A stretch of DNA of 47,600 nt from an uncultured Oscillospiraceae bacterium (GCA_900756575.1 CAAEKQ010000074.1:1-47600), one strand, 5' to 3'. Counted from the stretch's first letter, positions 24,522 through 33,484 are shown. The notes: a model not told the origin generated them from the sequence alone. Program-made: numbers and translations.

Positions 24522-25484
24522 ATGAAGGTACTTGGTATTTCCGCAGGAACAGGCGGCGGCAGCAACGACGCCATGTGTAAGGAAGCCCTGATGGGCGCAA
24601 AGGAATTGGGTGCAGAGATCGAGTTCATCAATCTCCATAAGCTCAGCATCCGCCACTGCACCGGATGTAAGGCCTGCGTCATGAGCCTGTTCTCCGGCAA
24701 GGGCAACGCCTGTGTGCTGAAGGACGATTTCCAGTGGCTGGTGGACAAAATGTATGAGGCCGACGGCATTGTCTGGGCCGTTCCGATTTTCGAGAAGGGT
24801 GCGCCGGGCATCTTCCACACCGTGATGGACCGCTTTGGCCCCCGTCTGGATCGGGGCAACGTGATGATCGCCCAAAAGATCGCAGAGCAGGGCGGCAAGC
24901 CCATTGATCCCAAGTACTTAAAGGAGATTGCCGTTTCCTACATGGGCATCGGTGGCTCCGACTGGGCCACCCGGATTCAGTGTGACTTTGCCAATCAGGC
25001 GCTGACCCCCAAGTGGACGCTCATTGACAATGACTGCTTCAAATGGTCGCTGGACATCATTATGAACGATGAGGCCATTGCCCGCGCCCATACCATCGGT
25101 CAGAATCTGGCCAGAGCTGCGCAGAAGATTGCGGACGGCACCTTCCAGCCCCCTCACGGCATCATCGGCGAGGACTACTGCGGCCCCAAGGGCGTATGTC
25201 CCCACTGCCATGGCAACAACTTCTATCTCCAGGAAGACGGCACCGCCATTTGCTGCGCCTGCGGCACCGAGGGTGTGATGAAGAATGTAGACGGCAAGTA
25301 TGTCTTTGAATTCGACGCAGAGAAGTGGATTCCCCATGCCCACGATTCCATCTCCGGCAAGTTCATCCACGGCGATGATATCCAGCGCAACGAGGGAAAA
25401 GCCCGGGCCGCCATGCAGACCCCCGAGGCAAAGGCCCGGAAGAAGAAATACGCGGAGTTCATCCAGTCCTCCAAGCCCGAATAA
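24522..25484 (+). CDS. Flavodoxin-family FMN protein with C-terminal zinc ribbon
   Basis: A 320-residue protein. Residues 1-190 are an NADPH-dependent-FMN-reductase/flavodoxin fold (VLGISAGTGGGSND phosphate loop, GCKACV with CVLKDD as in iron-sulfur-flavoprotein relatives). The C-terminal 110 residues carry CPHCHGNNF and CCACGTEG, a CxxC-x(n)-CxxC zinc or iron site. It probably moves electrons to the downstream Old-Yellow-Enzyme-type reductase. AAGGAGG lies 9 bases before the chosen ATG. First gene of the operon. Confidence 0.8.
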   Translation: MKVLGISAGTGGGSNDAMCKEALMGAKELGAEIEFINLHKLSIRHCTGCKACVMSLFSGKGNACVLKDDFQWLVDKMYEADGIVWAVPIFEKGAPGIFHTVMDRFGPRLDRGNVMIAQKIAEQGGKPIDPKYLKEIAVSYMGIGGSDWATRIQCDFANQALTPKWTLIDNDCFKWSLDIIMNDEAIARAHTIGQNLARAAQKIADGTFQPPHGIIGEDYCGPKGVCPHCHGNNFYLQEDGTAICCACGTEGVMKNVDGKYVFEFDAEKWIPHAHDSISGKFIHGDDIQRNEGKARAAMQTPEAKARKKKYAEFIQSSKPE

Positions 25485-25514
25485 AAACGCATTTTGAAAG
25501 GAGTCAAAACCAAA

Positions 25515-26576
25515 ATGAAAGCAATCGCACTGTATGGAAAAAAAGACGCAAGAATCATTGAAAAGCCCGTTCCTCAGGCGGAGGAAAACCAGCTGGTAGT
25601 CAAAATCGACTACGTGGGTATCTGCGGCACCGATGTAGAGTTCTTCCAGTCCGGCGCGGTGCCTCCCTTTGTTCATCTGCCCATGGTGCTGGGCCATGAG
25701 AACGTCGGCACCGTAGTGGAAGTTGGCAAGGGTGTCACCGAGTTTAAGGTTGGCGATAAGATTCTCTGCGGCCCTCCGTCCCACTGCGCCGAGGACTGCC
25801 CCTCCTGCCGTCAGGGCAAAACCAACATCTGCATCAACGGCTTCCCCCGCACGGCCGGCATCGGCGGCCCCGACGGCGGCTATGCCGAGTATATGCTGGT
25901 TCGTGATGTGAAGCACACCATGCTGGTAAAGGTGCCCGAGGGCGTTGATCCCAAGGATGCCGTTCTGTTTGACGTAATCTGCGTATCCCTCCATGGTGTT
26001 CGGAATTCCGCCTTCAAGTTCGGCGACAACGTTGTGGTTTCCGGCACCGGCCCCATCGGTCTAGCTGCCATTCAGTGCCTGAAGGCTGCGGGCGCGGGCA
26101 AGATCATCGCTCTGGGCACCAATTCCGCCAAGGAGCCCATCATCAAGGCTTACGGCGCAGACTATTTCATCAACTCCAAGGAGTGCACCGATCTGGCCGG
26201 TGAGGTTCAGAAGATTCTCGGCTCTCCCGTGGGCGCTGATGTGGTCTATGAGTGCGCCGGCAACATGACCTCTCTGTCCAACTGTGTCTATCAGTGCGTC
26301 AAGCCCGGCGGACAGGTGGCCATTATCGGCACCATTCAGGAGCCTATGACTGCTCTGGTACCCGGCCAGTTCTCCATCCACGAGCCCAACTTCCAGTTCT
26401 CCTTTACTTATACCGAGGAAGATGTTAAGATCTATCTCGATATGGTGGCATCCGGCAAGCTGCACTTCCCCGGCATGGTAACGGATATTGTTTCGCTGGA
26501 GCACGCCATTGATATGGGTCTGGATCGTCAGGACCGCAGAGGTATGCTGAAGATTCTCATCGACCCCAGTCTGTAA
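25515..26576 (+). CDS. Zinc-dependent medium-chain alcohol dehydrogenase
   Basis: A 353-residue MDR dehydrogenase. The catalytic zinc site is visible (C37 in GICGTD, H61-E62 in LGHEN). The structural zinc site is present as C-x4-C-x2-C-x7-C (HCAEDCPSCRQGKTNIC). The NAD(P) fold has GTGPIGLAAIQ. It would interconvert an alcohol and a ketone or aldehyde. With the OYE gene 13 bases downstream, a two-step change at an enone or hydroxy group is likely. GAAAGGAG precedes the start at 25515. Confidence 0.88.
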   Translation: MKAIALYGKKDARIIEKPVPQAEENQLVVKIDYVGICGTDVEFFQSGAVPPFVHLPMVLGHENVGTVVEVGKGVTEFKVGDKILCGPPSHCAEDCPSCRQGKTNICINGFPRTAGIGGPDGGYAEYMLVRDVKHTMLVKVPEGVDPKDAVLFDVICVSLHGVRNSAFKFGDNVVVSGTGPIGLAAIQCLKAAGAGKIIALGTNSAKEPIIKAYGADYFINSKECTDLAGEVQKILGSPVGADVVYECAGNMTSLSNCVYQCVKPGGQVAIIGTIQEPMTALVPGQFSIHEPNFQFSFTYTEEDVKIYLDMVASGKLHFPGMVTDIVSLEHAIDMGLDRQDRRGMLKILIDPSL

Positions 26577-26589
26577 GGAGGACATCACA

Positions 26590-28500
26590 ATGTACGAAAT
26601 TCCAAAGGTATTAAAGCCCATCCGCATCGGCAACGTGCTGCTGAAAAACCGTATTGTTTCCGCTCCCACCACCATGCACTCCCTGTCCAACGGAGAACTG
26701 TACCCCACCGAGGACGCCATCTCCTTCTTTGAATCCCGCGCCCGCGCCGGGGTCGGCATGGTCACCGTGGCCGGTCTCAAGGTAGGCAAGGACGTGGCAG
26801 ATGACGGCCAGAACACCGCATGGGACGTGAACCAGCCCAACCACCGGAACAAGCTCATGGAGCTGGTGGAGCGGGTACACTTCTACGGCGCCAAGATTTC
26901 CATGGAGCTCATCGGCATTTTCCCCGAGGGCTACACCGTATCCGACGGCTGCTCCATCATGGGCTGGGCCACCGGTCATGAGATTACCCGGGAAGCCATG
27001 GAGGCCTTCAAGGAGGAATGGGCCCAGGCGGCTGCCGATCTGGTGGACTGCGGCTTTGATGCCATCCTCATTCACTCCGGCCATTCCGTCCCGCTGGCGC
27101 AGTTTCTCTCCCCTCTGACCAACAAGCGCACCGATGAATACGGTGGCTCCACTGAGAACCGCTGCCGGTATCTCATTGAAATTCTCGACGCCATCCGGGC
27201 AAGAGTGGGAAGCAAGCTGCTCATTGAAGTCCGTATCTCCGGCACCGAGTTTGAGGAGGGTGGCATTGATCTGGAGGAGGGCATCCGCATCGGCGAGTTG
27301 ATTCAGGATCATCTGGACATTCTCCAGGTTTCCGCCGGTATGCACAATCCCAAGTGGATGACCTGGGTCCATCCCTGTGGCTTCCGCCCGCCCATGCCCA
27401 ACGTGTGCGTGGCCGAGGCGTTTAAGAAGACCGGCAAGTTCCATGTGCCCATTGTGACGCTGGGCGCCATCGACTCTCTGGAGTCCGCCGAGAGCATCAT
27501 TGCGGACGGCAAGGCAGATCTGGTCACCATGGCGCGGAGCCTGATTGCCGATCCCGAGCTGATTCACAAGGGCATGGCAGGAAAAACCGAAGACGTGACC
27601 CCCTGCATCAAGTGCATGCGCTGCCACGACTCCACCGTTTATGGTCACCATTTCCAGTGTGCCGTGAACCCCACCGCAGGTCTGGAAGCAAGTCTTAACA
27701 AACTGGTGCAGGAGCCCGGCGAATGTAAGAAGGTTGCCATCATCGGCGGCGGCCCCGCTGGTATGAAGGCCGCCTGTGTGGCATCGGATCGCGGACATCA
27801 GGTCACCCTGTTTGAGGCCACGAACCGTCTGGGCGGTATGCTCCACTATGCAGGCTACTTCTCCTTCAAGTATCCCGTGAAGGACTACATGAACTGGCTG
27901 ATTGGGCAAGTCAACAAGCGTCCCATCGACGTAAAGCTGGGCACCAAGGCCACCCCCGAGACCGTGCAGGGCTATGACGCCGTATTGGTTGCCATCGGCG
28001 CCGAGCCGCTGATTCTCCCGGTACCCGGCGTGGAGCAGGCCAAGGTTGCCATCGAAACTCTGGGCCATGAGGAGGAGCTGGGGAGTTCCGTGATTCTCAT
28101 CGGCGGCGGCCAGGTGGGCTGTGAAACCGCCCTCCACTATGCAAAGCTGGGCAAGAAGGTCACCGTGATGGAAATGCAGTCTGAACTTGCCCCCGACGCT
28201 TCCACCACCGGCCGGAACGAGCTGCTCACCGAAATCGCAGCCGAGCCCAACTTCATCCCCCTCACCGGCGCAAAGTGTGTTTCCCTCACCGCCACCTCCG
28301 TAACCTATGAGAAGGACGGCAAACAGGAAACCATCACCGCCAACTCCGTGGTGCTCTCTGCCGGTATGAAGGCAAAGACCCAGGAGGCTGACTCCTTTAT
28401 CGGCACCGCCCTGGCCTTCGCGGAAATCGGCGACTGCGTTCGGGCCAGAACCGTGGAATATGCCACCAAGGAAGCCTATTATGCAGCTGTAAACCTGTAA
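26590..28500 (+). CDS. Old-Yellow-Enzyme-type FMN/FeS/FAD reductase (2,4-dienoyl-CoA reductase/BaiCD-like), unusual active site
   Basis: A 636-residue flavoenzyme. Residues 1-330 form the FMN TIM barrel (FLSPLTNKRTDEYGGSTENR). A [4Fe-4S] motif follows with C339, C342, C345 and C357, where relatives have one more residue between the second and third Cys. The FAD/NAD(P) half starts with VAIIGGGPAGMKAA and has ILIGGGQVGCETA. Relatives reduce activated C=C bonds (enoates, dienoyl-CoA, steroid enones). The usual HxxHGY active-site motif reads HSGHSVP (162-168), so the proton-donating Tyr is missing and the substrate cannot be predicted. Confidence 0.87.
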   Translation: MYEIPKVLKPIRIGNVLLKNRIVSAPTTMHSLSNGELYPTEDAISFFESRARAGVGMVTVAGLKVGKDVADDGQNTAWDVNQPNHRNKLMELVERVHFYGAKISMELIGIFPEGYTVSDGCSIMGWATGHEITREAMEAFKEEWAQAAADLVDCGFDAILIHSGHSVPLAQFLSPLTNKRTDEYGGSTENRCRYLIEILDAIRARVGSKLLIEVRISGTEFEEGGIDLEEGIRIGELIQDHLDILQVSAGMHNPKWMTWVHPCGFRPPMPNVCVAEAFKKTGKFHVPIVTLGAIDSLESAESIIADGKADLVTMARSLIADPELIHKGMAGKTEDVTPCIKCMRCHDSTVYGHHFQCAVNPTAGLEASLNKLVQEPGECKKVAIIGGGPAGMKAACVASDRGHQVTLFEATNRLGGMLHYAGYFSFKYPVKDYMNWLIGQVNKRPIDVKLGTKATPETVQGYDAVLVAIGAEPLILPVPGVEQAKVAIETLGHEEELGSSVILIGGGQVGCETALHYAKLGKKVTVMEMQSELAPDASTTGRNELLTEIAAEPNFIPLTGAKCVSLTATSVTYEKDGKQETITANSVVLSAGMKAKTQEADSFIGTALAFAEIGDCVRARTVEYATKEAYYAAVNL

Positions 28501-28510
28501 ACTCCCCCGT

Positions 28511-28537
28511 GGGAGACGGTCTAACCAACCGTCTCCC
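28511..28537 (+). promoter_or_regulatory. Intergenic hairpin 1 between OYE and MFS genes
   Basis: Stem GGGAGACGGT / ACCGTCTCCC, 10 bp, with a 7-base loop, 10 bases after the OYE stop. No U-tract. May limit read-through or protect the upstream mRNA. Confidence 0.65.
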
Positions 28538-28547
28538 CTATAAAGGG

Positions 28548-28598
28548 CGCAGTTTGACCGGCTGCGTACCTCACCGGAGCGGTTTGACCGGCCGCTCC
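28548..28598 (+). promoter_or_regulatory. Tandem hairpins with identical TTTGACCGG loops
   Basis: Hairpin 2 has stem CGCAG/CTGCG and hairpin 3 has stem GGAGCGG/CCGCTCC. Both carry the same 9-base loop TTTGACCGG (28553-28561, 28583-28591), while their stems differ, which suggests that the loop sequence is what matters. Located in the 120-base gap before the MFS gene. Confidence 0.7.
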
Positions 28599-28620
28599 CA
28601 TTAAAGGAGAAAGAATTGTT

Positions 28621-29922
28621 ATGAGTAAAAAGGCACAAGAAAAGGATATCTCCCTGGTCAGCGCCAATTTCGGCCTGAAGGGCTGGGGCATTCTGATTCT
28701 CACGTTCCTCTGCATTTTCCTGGATTCCTCGCTGATCAATGACTCACTGAACGTTGTGATAGACGTATTTGCCAACCAGCACGGCTGGAACAGCGGCATG
28801 CTCTATGGCTTCTCCACCATCACTGCCTGGATCGCCGTGGCAGGTGCCGCACTGTGGGGCGTTCTGTCCAGCAAGATCTCCATCCGATGGAGCTGGGCCA
28901 TTTCCCTGCTGATTACCGGCATCGCCTGCCTGTTCTGGGGCCATGCCGCCTCCCCCGCCGTCTATTTCGTATGTCTGGCCGTTTCCGCTGTGGGCGGCAT
29001 GGGCTTCTGCTACATCTGCTCCCTGAACGTGGTTTCCAACTGGTTCCCCCGGAAAAAGGGCATCGCCATGGGCTGGGTGACCATCGGCTTCCCCCTGTCC
29101 GCCGCTGTAACCTCTCAGGTCATGGGCAACATCGTCACCAAGGGTGGCCTGCCTGAGGTTTACACCATCTATGCCGTGGCTTCCTTCGTTCTGTGCGTAC
29201 TGGTCGCCATCTTTGTCCGGGATTATCCCGAGCAGGCCGGCGCTTACCCCGACAACAACCATAAGTTTGACAGCGAAGCCGCCAAGAAAGAGCTGGCCGA
29301 GGGCCTCGAGTACATGAAGAACTCCCCCTGGACCTTGAAGAAGCTGTTCTCCACCGGCAAGGTATGGCTCATTGCCATCTCCCTGGGCATTATGGAGCTG
29401 CTGTCCCTGGGCATCATGACTAACTTTGTTCCCCGGATGATCCAGGCCGGTTATGTAGATGCCAATGGTGGCCCCGCTCCCATCGTATTTGCCATGCTGG
29501 GCATTGCAGGCATTCTGGCTTGCGTCGGTTCCGTAGGCTGCGGCATTTTGGATGCCAAGCTGGGCCCCAAGAAGGCCATTCAGATCACCATGGTGGTGGC
29601 AGTCATCGCCATCGTGCTGAACCTGATCCCCACCACCGCCACTAAATTTGCATCTCTCCCCTTCCTTGCCATTATGCTGGGCGGCGCCGCAAACTATCTG
29701 GTCTCCCTCACCAACACCATTTGGGGCCGCTACGACTTCCCCATGGCCTACAAGGTGCTCAAGCCCATGGTTGCCGCAGTCGGCGCGCTGGGTGTCTCCA
29801 TCGTAGGCATCATCGGCCGCAGCGCTTCCTATGCCACGTCCTATGGTGTGCTGGCCGTTCTCACCGTGATTGCACTGGTACTGGTCAGCCTGGTGGACGA
29901 TACGACCATCGGCAGAAACTGA
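28621..29922 (+). CDS. MFS transporter (oxalate/formate-antiporter-like)
   Basis: A 433-residue major facilitator protein with about twelve hydrophobic segments and the cytoplasmic loop VSNWFPRKKGIAMGW typical of OFA/monocarboxylate-type members. It is the last gene of the LysR-controlled operon, so it probably imports the substrate or exports the reduced product of the flavodoxin-ADH-OYE set. AAGGAGAAAG precedes the ATG. The 120-base gap before it contains three hairpins, which hints at separate dosage control. Confidence 0.85.
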   Translation: MSKKAQEKDISLVSANFGLKGWGILILTFLCIFLDSSLINDSLNVVIDVFANQHGWNSGMLYGFSTITAWIAVAGAALWGVLSSKISIRWSWAISLLITGIACLFWGHAASPAVYFVCLAVSAVGGMGFCYICSLNVVSNWFPRKKGIAMGWVTIGFPLSAAVTSQVMGNIVTKGGLPEVYTIYAVASFVLCVLVAIFVRDYPEQAGAYPDNNHKFDSEAAKKELAEGLEYMKNSPWTLKKLFSTGKVWLIAISLGIMELLSLGIMTNFVPRMIQAGYVDANGGPAPIVFAMLGIAGILACVGSVGCGILDAKLGPKKAIQITMVVAVIAIVLNLIPTTATKFASLPFLAIMLGGAANYLVSLTNTIWGRYDFPMAYKVLKPMVAAVGALGVSIVGIIGRSASYATSYGVLAVLTVIALVLVSLVDDTTIGRN

Positions 29923-29951
29923 TTTGACTCCTTTCTTTCACTCCCCCATAT

Positions 29952-29984
29952 TGTTGGCTGCTGCATTTTTTGCGGCAGCCAACA
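29952..29984 (+). terminator. Hairpin after the MFS gene
   Basis: Stem TGTTGGCTGCTGCA / TGCGGCAGCCAACA (14 bp, one G-T) with a TTTTT loop, 30 bases after the stop. A U-tract after the stem is lacking, so it may act with the next hairpin. Confidence 0.6.
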
Positions 29985-30054
29985 GTGCTATTCAGCTTTC
30001 CGCTGAGTGAACTTGTCCCTTGGCAGTGAAGGTATCGTGCTATGGAAAAATAAT

Positions 30055-30089
30055 ATCGGGTGTGCTGCATCATCTACAGCACACCCGAT
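30055..30089 (-). terminator. Terminator of the nitrogenase-like/hyp/hyd operon
   Basis: Perfect 13-bp stem ATCGGGTGTGCTG / CAGCACACCCGAT with a 9-base loop. On the minus strand it is followed by ATTATTTTTCC. It lies 5 bases after the hydE stop and ends the 13-gene operon. Confidence 0.92.
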
Positions 30090-30093
30090 TCGT

Positions 30094-31146
30094 TTATCCT
30101 CGATAGTCGCCCCGGGAAACCGTCACCTGATAGCCGATGGATTCCATCCGCCGTTCCATGCAGTGGCGGCATTCCGCAGCCTCGTCGCCGGTGCAGATCT
30201 TTCCGTCATAGAGCAGGTATTTGCTCCTCACGTCTGTGGGCGAAAGATTGGGCATTACCACGTTTGCCCCCGCCTGAATGCCTTTTTCCCGTCCCAGCGG
30301 ATGAATGGTGCCCAGCGCCGTGGTGGCAGGCAGCAGCACATGGGGGAACATCAGCCGGAGGATGCCCAAAAGATGCAGCGTATCCTCCAGCGTACCCGCC
30401 GGTTCGTCCCGGAACCGGGTGTCCTGATGGGGAATAAACGGCCCGATCCCGATCATATGGGGCTGGAGCTCCTGCATAAACCGGAGATCCTCAATAATAT
30501 TGGCAGTGGTCTGATAGGGCGAGCCCACCATAATGCCGCAGCCCACCTGATAACCGATGTCCTTGAGATCCCACAGGCAGCGCTTCCGGTTTTCAATGCT
30601 CAGCTCCGGGGGATGGAGCATCCCATAGTGGCAAGGATTTGAGGTCTCCTGCCGCAGTAAGTACCGCTCGGCTCCTGCGTCGAAATACGCCTGATAGCTC
30701 TCCCGGCTTTTTTCGCCAATGGATAGGGTAATGGCACAGTCCGGATGGTTTTGATGGATTTTCGTTACCAAATCGCACACCCGCTCGTCGGTATACCAGG
30801 GATCCTCGCCGCCCTGGAGCACAAACGTCCGGAAGCCCAGCGCATAGCCCTTTTTGCAGCAATCTAAAATGTCCTGCTCCCTCAGCCGATACCGCTGGGC
30901 ATTTGGGTTACTCCGGCGAATTCCGCAGTAATAGCAGTCGTTTTTGCAGACGTTGGTGAACTCAATAAGCCCCCGGAGGTAGACCTCATGGCCGTAAATC
31001 TCATGCCGCACCTTCCGTGCCGCTTCATAGAGATATTCCGCCGACTCGCGATCCAGATGCTCCAGGAGCACCGCCAAATCCGCGTCCGGCAAATCTCGAT
31101 TCTGTGTCAGGGTGTCAATCCGCCGTTTCATAGCGCTGTCGATCAT
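30094..31146 (-). CDS. hydE: [FeFe]-hydrogenase maturase HydE (radical SAM)
   Basis: A 350-residue radical SAM enzyme. In [FeFe]-hydrogenase assembly HydE acts on the iron-carbonyl-cyanide product of HydG on the way to the H-cluster. The CX3CX2C motif is CKNDCYYC (near residue 67). The second-cluster cysteines at the C-terminus keep the Thermotoga HydE spacing C-x7-C-x2-C (CTGDEAAECRHC). Length is normal. The ATG overlaps the hydF stop by 4 bases (ATGA), with GGAGGG upstream. Last gene of the operon. No hydG is present in the window, so its substrate source here is open. Confidence 0.93.
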   Translation of the reverse strand: MIDSAMKRRIDTLTQNRDLPDADLAVLLEHLDRESAEYLYEAARKVRHEIYGHEVYLRGLIEFTNVCKNDCYYCGIRRSNPNAQRYRLREQDILDCCKKGYALGFRTFVLQGGEDPWYTDERVCDLVTKIHQNHPDCAITLSIGEKSRESYQAYFDAGAERYLLRQETSNPCHYGMLHPPELSIENRKRCLWDLKDIGYQVGCGIMVGSPYQTTANIIEDLRFMQELQPHMIGIGPFIPHQDTRFRDEPAGTLEDTLHLLGILRLMFPHVLLPATTALGTIHPLGREKGIQAGANVVMPNLSPTDVRSKYLLYDGKICTGDEAAECRHCMERRMESIGYQVTVSRGDYRG

Positions 31147-32351
31147 GTAGTTCCCTCCAGTTCCGCCAGCAGTTTCGGGAATACGGCAATGCTCCGCCGC
31201 AAAATACCCTTCATATAGGCAATGGCAATACCGTAGTTGGTGATGGGGATGTTCTGATCCTGGGCGCATTTCACCCGATAGCGCACCTCCCGCTCGCTGA
31301 GCATACAGCCGCCGCAGTGGATCACCAGCTTGTACTCCGACAAATCCTCCGGGAAGGATTTGCCCGAGGAGGTGGCAATGGCCAGCTGCTTTCCGGTGTA
31401 GTTCCCCAGCCACCGAGGGATTTTTACCGTGCCGATATCGTCGCACTGCCGGTGATGGGTACAGCCCTCGGAGATCAGCACCTTGTCGCCGTCCTTCAGT
31501 CTGTCGATGGCAACCGCACCCCGAACCGCTTCCTCCAGCAGCCCCTTCTTTCGGGCCATAAGGATGGAGAAGGAGGTCAGAGGAATGTCCATGGGCACCT
31601 GAGCGGCTACGGTATCGAACACCTGACTGTCGGTAATCACCACTGCGGGCTTCTCCTTGAGCTTGCTCAGGGTATCGGTAAGCCGGTCTTCCTTGACGCA
31701 GATCGCCTCACCGTCAGCATCCAGAATATCCCGGAGCACCTGCTGCTGGGGCAGGATCAGCCGCCCTTTGGGTGCCGCCTTGTCAATGGGAATCACCAAT
31801 ACCGCCAGCTGCCCCGGGGCGATCAAATCCCCCACCAGCTGGAGCTTGGGATCCTCGGCATTTCCCAGATGGGCAATTTTCTCCTTCAGAGCGAAAATAT
31901 TCTCTCCGGTTTTGGCGCTGACCCGCAGGGCCTCTGGGGGACATTCCGCACTGCCCGACAAATCCGACTTGTTCCACGCCACCACATAGGGGATGTTTTT
32001 CTGCCGGAACAGGTCGATCAGCTGCCGGTCGCATTCCTGCAAGCCCGCTCTGCCGTCCACCACCAGCACTGCCACATCCGTGCGGTTCAGCACCTGCCGG
32101 GTTCGCTGGACGCGCTTTTCTCCCAGCGCGCCCTCATCATCAAAGCCCGGGGTGTCGATGATCGTCACCGGGCCCATGGGCAAAAGCTCCATTGCCTTGC
32201 TCACCGGGTCGGTGGTGGTGCCCCGGGTTTCGGACACCACCGACAGCTCCTGCCCCGTTACGGCATTGACGATGCTGGACTTTCCCGCATTCCGTCTGCC
32301 AAAGAAACCAATATGAACGCGATCTCCGGTAGGTGTGTCATTGAGACTCAT
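31143..32351 (-). CDS. hydF: [FeFe]-hydrogenase maturation GTPase HydF
   Basis: A 402-residue scaffold GTPase that carries the assembled 2Fe precursor and delivers it to apo-hydrogenase. The GTPase domain has GRRNAGKSS, DTPGFDD and NKSD. The dimerization and FeS domains end with the cluster ligands in EGCTHHRQC and HCGGCM, so the [4Fe-4S] site is intact. AGGAGGAAG precedes the ATG; 11 bases separate it from the upstream NifK-like gene. Intact maturase sequence argues that a HydF-type cofactor transfer really happens in this organism. Confidence 0.95.
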   Translation of the reverse strand: MSLNDTPTGDRVHIGFFGRRNAGKSSIVNAVTGQELSVVSETRGTTTDPVSKAMELLPMGPVTIIDTPGFDDEGALGEKRVQRTRQVLNRTDVAVLVVDGRAGLQECDRQLIDLFRQKNIPYVVAWNKSDLSGSAECPPEALRVSAKTGENIFALKEKIAHLGNAEDPKLQLVGDLIAPGQLAVLVIPIDKAAPKGRLILPQQQVLRDILDADGEAICVKEDRLTDTLSKLKEKPAVVITDSQVFDTVAAQVPMDIPLTSFSILMARKKGLLEEAVRGAVAIDRLKDGDKVLISEGCTHHRQCDDIGTVKIPRWLGNYTGKQLAIATSSGKSFPEDLSEYKLVIHCGGCMLSEREVRYRVKCAQDQNIPITNYGIAIAYMKGILRRSIAVFPKLLAELEGTT

Positions 32352-32362
32352 GGTACTTCCTC

Positions 32363-33484
32363 CTAAATTTCCAGGGTAATCAGGTTCCGCATGGTGCTCC
32401 AGCCGCTTCGGCCGGACAGCGCTTGATGGGGCAGGTCATAGAACCGTGCCGTTTCCGGGCAAATGCTCCGATACATGGGGTCGGCAATCACGATTCCCGC
32501 TCCCTGTAGCGCCGCTTCCAGTTCTTCCTCGCCCCGCAGCATCCGGTCCTCCGGTGCCAGCAGCGCTTTGTCTGCCTCCACCGGGCAAAGCACCCGGACA
32601 TTCGTTCCATGCGCCGCTCCAATGGCCGCGCCGATGGAACCCATGGTCACCGGCTCCCCAATCAGTGTGACCTCCGCCCCGCCGTTGGGACGAATGGTAC
32701 AGGGAAGCTGATTCTCCCCGGTTTTGATGGCCTGTTCCAGCGCAATTTTCAGCACATCGAAGCCCCGACGCAGCGGAATGCCCGCCACATAGGGGGTATG
32801 AAAGCGCCGGTGCAGCTCCTTTGCCGCATCCAGTGCCGTTGCGGATATCACCAGGTTCACCTGTGCATCCCCGGCCAATGCAAGTTCCTCCAGCCCGGAT
32901 CCCATGGCCCAGCAGGATAGGATGGAATAGCCCCATTCCTCCAGCTTGGCTTTTAGGGTCGCAGCGGTTCCCTCCGCAGCAAAATCCAAGGGGGTTAATC
33001 CCAGGATGCTGACGCTTTGGGGGATCACACGGCCGGATGCTTTGGCATATCGCCGGGCCAGCTCTAAAAATGCACGCCCCGCCCCGGCCACATAGTCGTG
33101 CATTCCATTGGTGGGCACGAAAAAGCAGTCGATGCCGGTTCTATTCCGAATCAGCCGTGCCAGCGCCGGGAAATCCGTGCCGTTCATATAGGGCACCGGA
33201 GAGCTGACCAATGCAATGAACTTCGGCTGCAAATCCAGGGCCGTTTCGGTGATTTCCGCCACCAGCTTTTCATCCGCGCCCAGAATCGCGTCCATTTCGG
33301 ACAGGCCGGAGATGAAAATCATGCTGTCCTGATCGTACCACCTGGTTTCATCGTGGGTATTGTAGGTGGAGTTGCAGCCCGACGGGTCGTGGATCACCAC
33401 CATGCCCCCCAGCTCATACAGTGCTGAGCATACGCCCGACACGTCGCCGGTATAACAGGGCAAAATTCGATAGGCTCGTCTCAT
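32363..33484 (-). CDS. Nitrogenase component-1-like protein, NifK (beta)-type, set 1
   Basis: A 373-residue member of the nitrogenase component 1 superfamily, placed third after NifH- and NifD-like genes as nifK is in nifHDK. The N-terminus has C10, C19 and C37 in LPCYTGDVSGVC and HDPSGCNSTY; C10 and C37 match the first two P-cluster positions of NifK by pattern. The third is replaced in LVSSPVPYMNG. A later LGLTPLDF block is shared with the set-2 partner at 40446. It would form a complex with the 33481 protein. Start overlaps the upstream stop by 4 bases. Reaction unknown. Confidence 0.78.
   Translation of the reverse strand: MRRAYRILPCYTGDVSGVCSALYELGGMVVIHDPSGCNSTYNTHDETRWYDQDSMIFISGLSEMDAILGADEKLVAEITETALDLQPKFIALVSSPVPYMNGTDFPALARLIRNRTGIDCFFVPTNGMHDYVAGAGRAFLELARRYAKASGRVIPQSVSILGLTPLDFAAEGTAATLKAKLEEWGYSILSCWAMGSGLEELALAGDAQVNLVISATALDAAKELHRRFHTPYVAGIPLRRGFDVLKIALEQAIKTGENQLPCTIRPNGGAEVTLIGEPVTMGSIGAAIGAAHGTNVRVLCPVEADKALLAPEDRMLRGEEELEAALQGAGIVIADPMYRSICPETARFYDLPHQALSGRSGWSTMRNLITLEI

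Noticed and set aside
26590..28500. Bilirubin reductase (BilR) operon
   Set aside because: OYE and flavodoxin genes together suggested it, but the active-site region reads HSGHSVP, not the HGDR motif that I recall for BilR, and the LysR/ADH/MFS context differs.
26611..28638. Long open frame of 675 codons on the minus strand
   Set aside because: It lies antisense to the OYE gene, has no recognised motif or ribosome site, and reflects codon bias in a GC-rich gene. The same holds for long antisense frames over hypF, hypE, the MATE genes and the GT39 gene.
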